Under the pieces are notes generated by a model. It worked only from the letters and a program-made list of their open reading frames with translations. It was not told the origin of the DNA and did not search any database. From assembly GCA_025360395.1 (NCBI GenBank), contig JANYCH010000012.1, forward strand, positions 1-11,229: DNA of 11,229 bases, given 5' to 3'. The position numbers were made by a program, and so were the translations under genes. This DNA is from Cytophagales bacterium. GTDB lineage: Bacteria > Bacteroidota > Bacteroidia > Cytophagales > UBA9547. Within the stretch, counting starts at the first letter, position 1. Each line of letters opens with the position of its first letter. Positions 7,384 to 11,229 of this stretch are shown here, in pieces.

Positions 7384-8235
7384 ATGAAACACCTATTAAA
7401 ATTATCATCTACTTCTTTATGTTTATTTTTCCTTTCATACAATGCTAACGGACAAAGAAAACCTACAGATCCTAAACACGAGAATCATTATAGTGTATCT
7501 CCGGTTTCTTCGGAAAAAGTAAATCTTGATTTTTTAGAAAGTCAGTCCCAGCAGGAATTTACCTTAACCAAGATTAAAGTAACTAACAAAACGTCTGATT
7601 ATCTGATATTTAAAACCAAAGAATCTGCTTTTAAATATGATTTTGGAGAATTAAAACCAACTGGCGGAGGCATGTTTCAGGGTTCGATTATCAAGGTTTT
7701 ACCTAACGACAATAAAAACATCACACTTAAAGTAAGTGGAGAAGGCAGAAATTATCATGTCGAAAAACTAACTTTTATTCCTAATGGATTCTATAGTGTT
7801 CCATTGGAAGGTAAAACTCAAACAACACCGGATTTTAAATTGCCTGCATCGGCTAATGATTTTTCAGCCGGAAGTTTTAAGTGCGTTGTAGACAAAATAG
7901 ACAAAGAAACAAAAGAAACAAAAGCTGTTTTCAAGTGTGTTTATAATGGGAAAAATGTTGGAATAGTAGACCCTAACCAGATAGTTGTAAAGTTAAAAAG
8001 TGGCCAAGAATATGCTAACGACAACCGAGAGGACAAGCCGGCTTTATTGTTTTCCGGTGATGATATTAAAATTACAGCAAAATTTCATGTGCCTGGAAAG
8101 GTTGAAGACATGCAATTTGCAAATATGGACGTTGTTTGGAAAAATACTTTTAAAGAATCTGAATTGATTCCTTTGCAATTAAAACCAACAGATTTTGTGT
8201 TAGACCCAGGACTTACTGCAGGCAAAAACAAGTAA
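7384..8235 (+). CDS. exported beta-rich protein of unknown function
   Basis: Not recognised. The ATG at 7384 is preferred: it gives 283 residues with a normal signal peptide (about 1-23, cleavage likely NG-Q). A GTG at 7333 in the same frame would add 17 residues ahead of the signal peptide. The mature protein alternates short hydrophobic and polar stretches, typical of beta-sandwich domains. There are probably two, about residues 45-142 and 150-271. In the second, Cys167 and Cys185 sit in two similar strands (SFKCVVD and AVFKCVYN) joined by a Lys/Glu turn, so a cross-strand disulfide is plausible. The later part (KLKSGQEYA to KFHVPG) loosely resembles DUF4352/telokin-like domains, a fold-level impression only. 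It lies 56 bases after the His-rich gene on the same strand, and a strong terminator follows. This suggests a two-gene unit for envelope proteins. Confidence 0.78.
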   Translation: MKHLLKLSSTSLCLFFLSYNANGQRKPTDPKHENHYSVSPVSSEKVNLDFLESQSQQEFTLTKIKVTNKTSDYLIFKTKESAFKYDFGELKPTGGGMFQGSIIKVLPNDNKNITLKVSGEGRNYHVEKLTFIPNGFYSVPLEGKTQTTPDFKLPASANDFSAGSFKCVVDKIDKETKETKAVFKCVYNGKNVGIVDPNQIVVKLKSGQEYANDNREDKPALLFSGDDIKITAKFHVPGKVEDMQFANMDVVWKNTFKESELIPLQLKPTDFVLDPGLTAGKNK

Positions 8236-8243
8236 AAATTTCA

Positions 8244-8271
8244 AAAGGCATATGTTTTAACATATGCCTTT
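8244..8271 (+). terminator. intrinsic terminator after the exported-protein pair
   Basis: A perfect 11-bp stem (AAAGGCATATG at 8244-8254 with CATATGCCTTT at 8261-8271) encloses a 6-base loop. It lies 8 bases after the stop of the beta-rich protein gene and is followed by T-rich sequence ending in six T (8282-8287). It should end the 6881-8235 transcript and isolate it from the histidine kinase gene downstream. Confidence 0.88.
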
Positions 8272-8369
8272 CATTTTAACATTTTTTAGAAAGTAAATCC
8301 ATTTTAAGTCTATTTACGTATTTGTCTCAAGACACAATCGTACTCTCTACCGACCAAACATTACCAAAT

Positions 8370-8377
8370 TAAGTTTG
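8370..8377 (+). promoter_or_regulatory. candidate -7 promoter box for the histidine kinase gene
   Basis: The 227-base gap between the two plus-strand genes holds the terminator and an exact TAnnTTTG box (TAAGTTTG), which would give a leader of about 80 bases. No TTTG box lies at the expected distance upstream. An alternative weaker box, TAATTTTA at 8401-8408, has the TTTG at 8374-8377 23 bases upstream of it. A promoter is needed here because of the preceding terminator, but the exact site is uncertain. Nothing else was recognised in this gap. Confidence 0.28.
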
Positions 8378-8462
8378 TTATACTCTTGCTGGATTGTTGA
8401 TAATTTTAGAAGGTTGTTAAAATCCATTTGATAGTGGCCTTTGTTATCTATATCTGATTCTG

Positions 8463-10412
8463 GTGAGGCTTTCTATACTTTGCATTTTATTTAGCACATT
8501 CTTAAACCCTGGTATAATTCTGGGTCAGGAAAAAGTCTTGCTTTCCAACTTCAAAGGCGTACTTATTTCAGATAAGCTATTTGTTTTAAATGATCCAGAA
8601 GGTTTGTTTTCAGTTCAAGAAGCGATCCAAAACAAGGATAAGTTTATTAAATTCAATGACGACATAGGTGAGCCAGTGGATCAATGGTTAAGGTTTACTG
8701 TCCATAACCCTGATTCTGTTAACCATGATGCAAAAGTCAGCATTGCATTTGTAGACTTTATAAATTGTTATATTAAGCATGACAACACTATAACTTTACT
8801 TAAGACAGGAGATCTTCTTCCTATAAAAGATCGGAATTTCGCAATTGGACAGCTTTGTCTTGTAGGTTTTAACATTCAGGCAGGAAAATCGGTAGATTGT
8901 TATCTGCATCTTCATAGTTCCACGGATATATCCAAGCAATTCCGCTCCTTTTCCATCAGGTCAGTTCAATTGTATTCTGAGCAACCCTTCATTAAAATCT
9001 TTGAAACATCAAGGATTTATCAAGCACTTTTCTTTGGAGCCATTATCATGATGGTGCTTTATAATTTCTTTATTTTCTCAACTACAGGATCTTTAAGCTA
9101 TATAAGCTATGTTGTTTTCCTTATTTCTCTTTTATTATTTATTGCTTCCAATAACGGATATATTGTAGAATTATTTCTGCAAAATGTACCACGTACAGAT
9201 CTATATATCAGAATAATATCAGCTCCGGTAACTTTGATCGCCTTTCTGGTTTTTTCACGACAATATCTTGAGTCAAAAAAATATACTCCAAAATTGAATG
9301 TAGCATTAACTGCACTTATAGGATCTTTCTTACTCATTATAAGTTGTATGGTAATTGGTTTCTGGCAATTCGGGAGAACATTGACCATTGTCATGTCTGT
9401 TATTTCATTCATTTTTGTCATGATCCTTGCTTTTAATGTCATGATTAAAGGTTACACTCCTGCCAGATATTTTATAATCGCTAATATTTTGCTGGTAGGA
9501 GGCGCAGTTTTCTATGCATTAGAAAGGTATTATTTTGTAATACAAAACCCCCTGACGCAGTATAGTGTACAACTTTCAGTAATATTTCAATCAGTATTTT
9601 TCTCTATAGGTTTAGCAGACCGGATTAAGTTGGCACAGCTTCAGATAGCAAATTTTCAGGTAGAAAAAGAACGTTTGGAAACCCTAAGACAAACAGAAAG
9701 AAAAAACCTGATTGAAGAAAAAAATATCGCACTTGAATCTTCCAATAAGGAATTGGATGCCTTTATTTACAAAACTGCCCATGACATTCGAGGTCCGATT
9801 GCGAGGTTAATGGGTTTAAGCAATGTAGGCCTGATAGAGATTACGGATAAAAAATCTCTTACATACCTGACAATGTTAAAAAACAATGCTTATTATCTTA
9901 ATTATTTGATAAACAGATTATCAACATCTTACGAGATAAGGAAAAGAGAAATTCAAAAAACTCATTTAAATATCGAAGCCCTTATATCAGAAGATGTAAT
10001 CAAAGAATTGAGCTTTCATGAAGAATATGAAGATATCAATATCACATTTGAAATCTCTTTCGGCCTTACTATTTTTTCTGATCAGGTCTTAATCCGTTTT
10101 ATATTGATTAACCTTCTCGACAACGCTGTAAAATTCAAAAATAAGGATTCTATAGAAAATAATGATGTGCTTGTAAAAGTGATAACAGCAAATAACATGC
10201 TTATCATCAATGTAATAGATAAGGGAATTGGCATTAAAGATGAAGATGTCCCTTTTGTATTCGAAATGTTTTCAAAAGCTGCAGGAAAATATAAAACTCC
10301 CGGTCTTGGACTTTATATGTCGAAGTTAAGTGTAGAAAAACTTGGAGGAACAATTCAATTGTTAAATCCTTCAAATCCTACCCGATTTGAAGTAAATATT
10401 CCGCTTTATTAA
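8463..10412 (+). CDS. 7TM-DISM sensor histidine kinase
   Basis: A 649-residue membrane sensor kinase. A signal peptide (1-21, cleavage likely LG-Q) is followed by a periplasmic 7TMR-DISM extracellular domain (about 30-170) with the typical DQWLRFTVHN stretch. A seven-helix membrane domain (about 183-385) and a short coiled coil (about 390-432) come next. The cytoplasmic kinase follows: H-box with phospho-acceptor His440 in TAHDIRGPIAR, N-box NLLDNAVKF with Asn554, G1 box DKGIGI at 586-591, F-box FEMF at 600-603, and G2 box PGLGLYMSK at 613-621. All catalytic boxes look intact. There is no receiver domain and no response regulator gene nearby, so its partner must be elsewhere. The start is GTG at 8463; no ATG lies in frame between it and the upstream stop at 8418, and it yields a good signal peptide. 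DISM sensors are thought to bind carbohydrate-like ligands, but the signal here is unknown. Confidence 0.93.
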   Translation: MRLSILCILFSTFLNPGIILGQEKVLLSNFKGVLISDKLFVLNDPEGLFSVQEAIQNKDKFIKFNDDIGEPVDQWLRFTVHNPDSVNHDAKVSIAFVDFINCYIKHDNTITLLKTGDLLPIKDRNFAIGQLCLVGFNIQAGKSVDCYLHLHSSTDISKQFRSFSIRSVQLYSEQPFIKIFETSRIYQALFFGAIIMMVLYNFFIFSTTGSLSYISYVVFLISLLLFIASNNGYIVELFLQNVPRTDLYIRIISAPVTLIAFLVFSRQYLESKKYTPKLNVALTALIGSFLLIISCMVIGFWQFGRTLTIVMSVISFIFVMILAFNVMIKGYTPARYFIIANILLVGGAVFYALERYYFVIQNPLTQYSVQLSVIFQSVFFSIGLADRIKLAQLQIANFQVEKERLETLRQTERKNLIEEKNIALESSNKELDAFIYKTAHDIRGPIARLMGLSNVGLIEITDKKSLTYLTMLKNNAYYLNYLINRLSTSYEIRKREIQKTHLNIEALISEDVIKELSFHEEYEDINITFEISFGLTIFSDQVLIRFILINLLDNAVKFKNKDSIENNDVLVKVITANNMLIINVIDKGIGIKDEDVPFVFEMFSKAAGKYKTPGLGLYMSKLSVEKLGGTIQLLNPSNPTRFEVNIPLY

Positions 10413-11229
10413 AATTCATAATCAGGGTTATCCTGACTAAAATCATTTTGCGAGAATACCGGATTAATTTTCACACTAGTATATTCATAATACTCATATA
10501 ATCCTTTATCATCAAATACCTTCATTACCAAAGGGATATAGTCAGTTTTATCTATATACAATTCAAGTTTCGGTGCATAATCATTTGGTATGATTATTAC
10601 TTTATTTGCCGGTACTTCAAACGAGCTCAGATTGTTTAATTCAAGTATCATGTGCTCACTTAACTTGAATTTATTAGCTATTGTCAAAATGCTTTCCCCT
10701 TTTTCAACTTTATAATTGACATACTTGTATGCTGGGTTTTCAAAAACTACCACATAACATTGCCTACCATCCCATTTTATATTGCCCGTAGTTTTTATTA
10801 TGTTATCAATATTGCTTTTATACTTGGTTATTAAATGATCGAGAATTGACATAAGATGTGCATAGCCTGACTGAAAAATAGTATGATGCTGGTTATTGCG
10901 CATTGTGCCGCCCATCGGGTCAAGATGGACATTTACCCAAGGAAAACCATTGGTGTTGACGAGTGCCTTGTTGCTGTTGGATCCCTGTACATATAAAACC
11001 TCTAAACCATCTTTAGGAGATTTTTGCCTTAAGTACATTTTAAAAGGGTCAACATTTAATTTTACATCAGAGACTTGTGATGGATATTCCCCCTTAATCC
11101 GTTCTTTTTTTGCCATAGTAAATGTCATGGATTTGATTTCCATGGTTTTACTAATCATTATTTCTACAATTTCAGTAGCACTTAATTCTTTGCTGACTTG
11201 GGATAAGCTTAAAAAATTGCAACCAGTTA
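10409..11229 (-). CDS. DUF1571 protein with embedded LysM domain (5' end cut by window)
   Basis: Partial at the right edge. An ATG occurs at 11158, but the frame is open for all 23 codons above it. Those codons read like the end of a signal peptide (TGCNFLSLS before Gln) and then the start of the mature domain, so the true start lies beyond the window. A lipobox at TGC is a less likely alternative. Counting from the 11158 Met, residues about 5-135 match DUF1571, a family of exported proteins thought to have a lipoprotein-carrier-like fold: KKERIKGEYP, DPFKMYLRQ, LEVLYVQGSN, LVNTNGFPWVN and MRNNQHHTIF. Residues about 147-191 form a LysM module (YKVEKGESILTIANKFKLS, then a closing KVIIIP), which usually binds peptidoglycan. 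DUF1571-like sequence resumes to the C-terminus (about 198-249). The role is unknown; an envelope location is likely. Its stop codon overlaps the stop of the convergent kinase gene. Confidence 0.88.
   Translation of the reverse strand, partial: TGCNFLSLSQVSKELSATEIVEIMISKTMEIKSMTFTMAKKERIKGEYPSQVSDVKLNVDPFKMYLRQKSPKDGLEVLYVQGSNSNKALVNTNGFPWVNVHLDPMGGTMRNNQHHTIFQSGYAHLMSILDHLITKYKSNIDNIIKTTGNIKWDGRQCYVVVFENPAYKYVNYKVEKGESILTIANKFKLSEHMILELNNLSSFEVPANKVIIIPNDYAPKLELYIDKTDYIPLVMKVFDDKGLYEYYEYTSVKINPVFSQNDFSQDNPDYEF

Noticed and set aside
11156..11158. ATG at 11158 as the true start of the DUF1571/LysM protein.
   Set aside because: The frame stays open to the window edge, and the upstream codons give a signal-peptide-like end and plausible mature sequence, so the start lies outside.

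Overview
The window looks like a piece of a Bacteroidota chromosome, probably of the order Cytophagales. It is AT-rich. Its secreted proteins have signal peptides ending just before Gln (SYA-Q, FS-Q, NG-Q, LG-Q). It carries a 7TM-DISM histidine kinase, a DUF1573 protein and a DUF1571/LysM protein, all common in that phylum. Candidate promoters fit the Bacteroidota form (TTTG, then TAnnTTTG) rather than the E. coli sigma-70 form. The genus cannot be decided from the sequence. No mobile elements, CRISPR arrays, rRNA or tRNA genes were seen.

Layout. Positions 1-212 are AT-rich and hold no convincing gene. On the minus strand, 213-4249 carries a tight run nuoK-nuoL-nuoM, encoding three proton-pumping membrane subunits of respiratory complex I. 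It is separated from the next upstream gene by an intrinsic terminator at 4299-4319. Also on the minus strand are a secreted DUF1573 protein with a cationic low-complexity tail (4340-4948) and ilvD, dihydroxy-acid dehydratase of branched-chain amino acid synthesis (5058-6728). From a divergent intergenic region, two genes for small exported proteins run on the plus strand: a His-rich helical protein (6881-7327) and a beta-rich protein (7384-8235), ending at a strong hairpin terminator (8244-8271). A 7TM-DISM sensor histidine kinase follows (8463-10412). It converges tail to tail, with overlapping stop codons, on a DUF1571 protein containing a LysM domain (10409 to the right edge). That last gene is cut by the window: its frame stays open upstream of the first ATG.

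How they fit together. nuoKLM is one transcription unit for the distal arm of complex I. Its usual neighbours nuoJ (upstream) and nuoN (downstream) are absent, so the complex I genes appear to be split in this genome. ilvD stands alone without ilvB, ilvN or ilvC. The remaining genes share a cell-envelope theme (periplasmic, cell-surface or sensor proteins), but no pathway linking them can be shown from sequence alone.

No clearly new multi-gene system is evident. The least explained parts are the pair of exported unknowns at 6881-8235, the histone-like tail on the DUF1573 protein, and the LysM module embedded in a DUF1571 protein.
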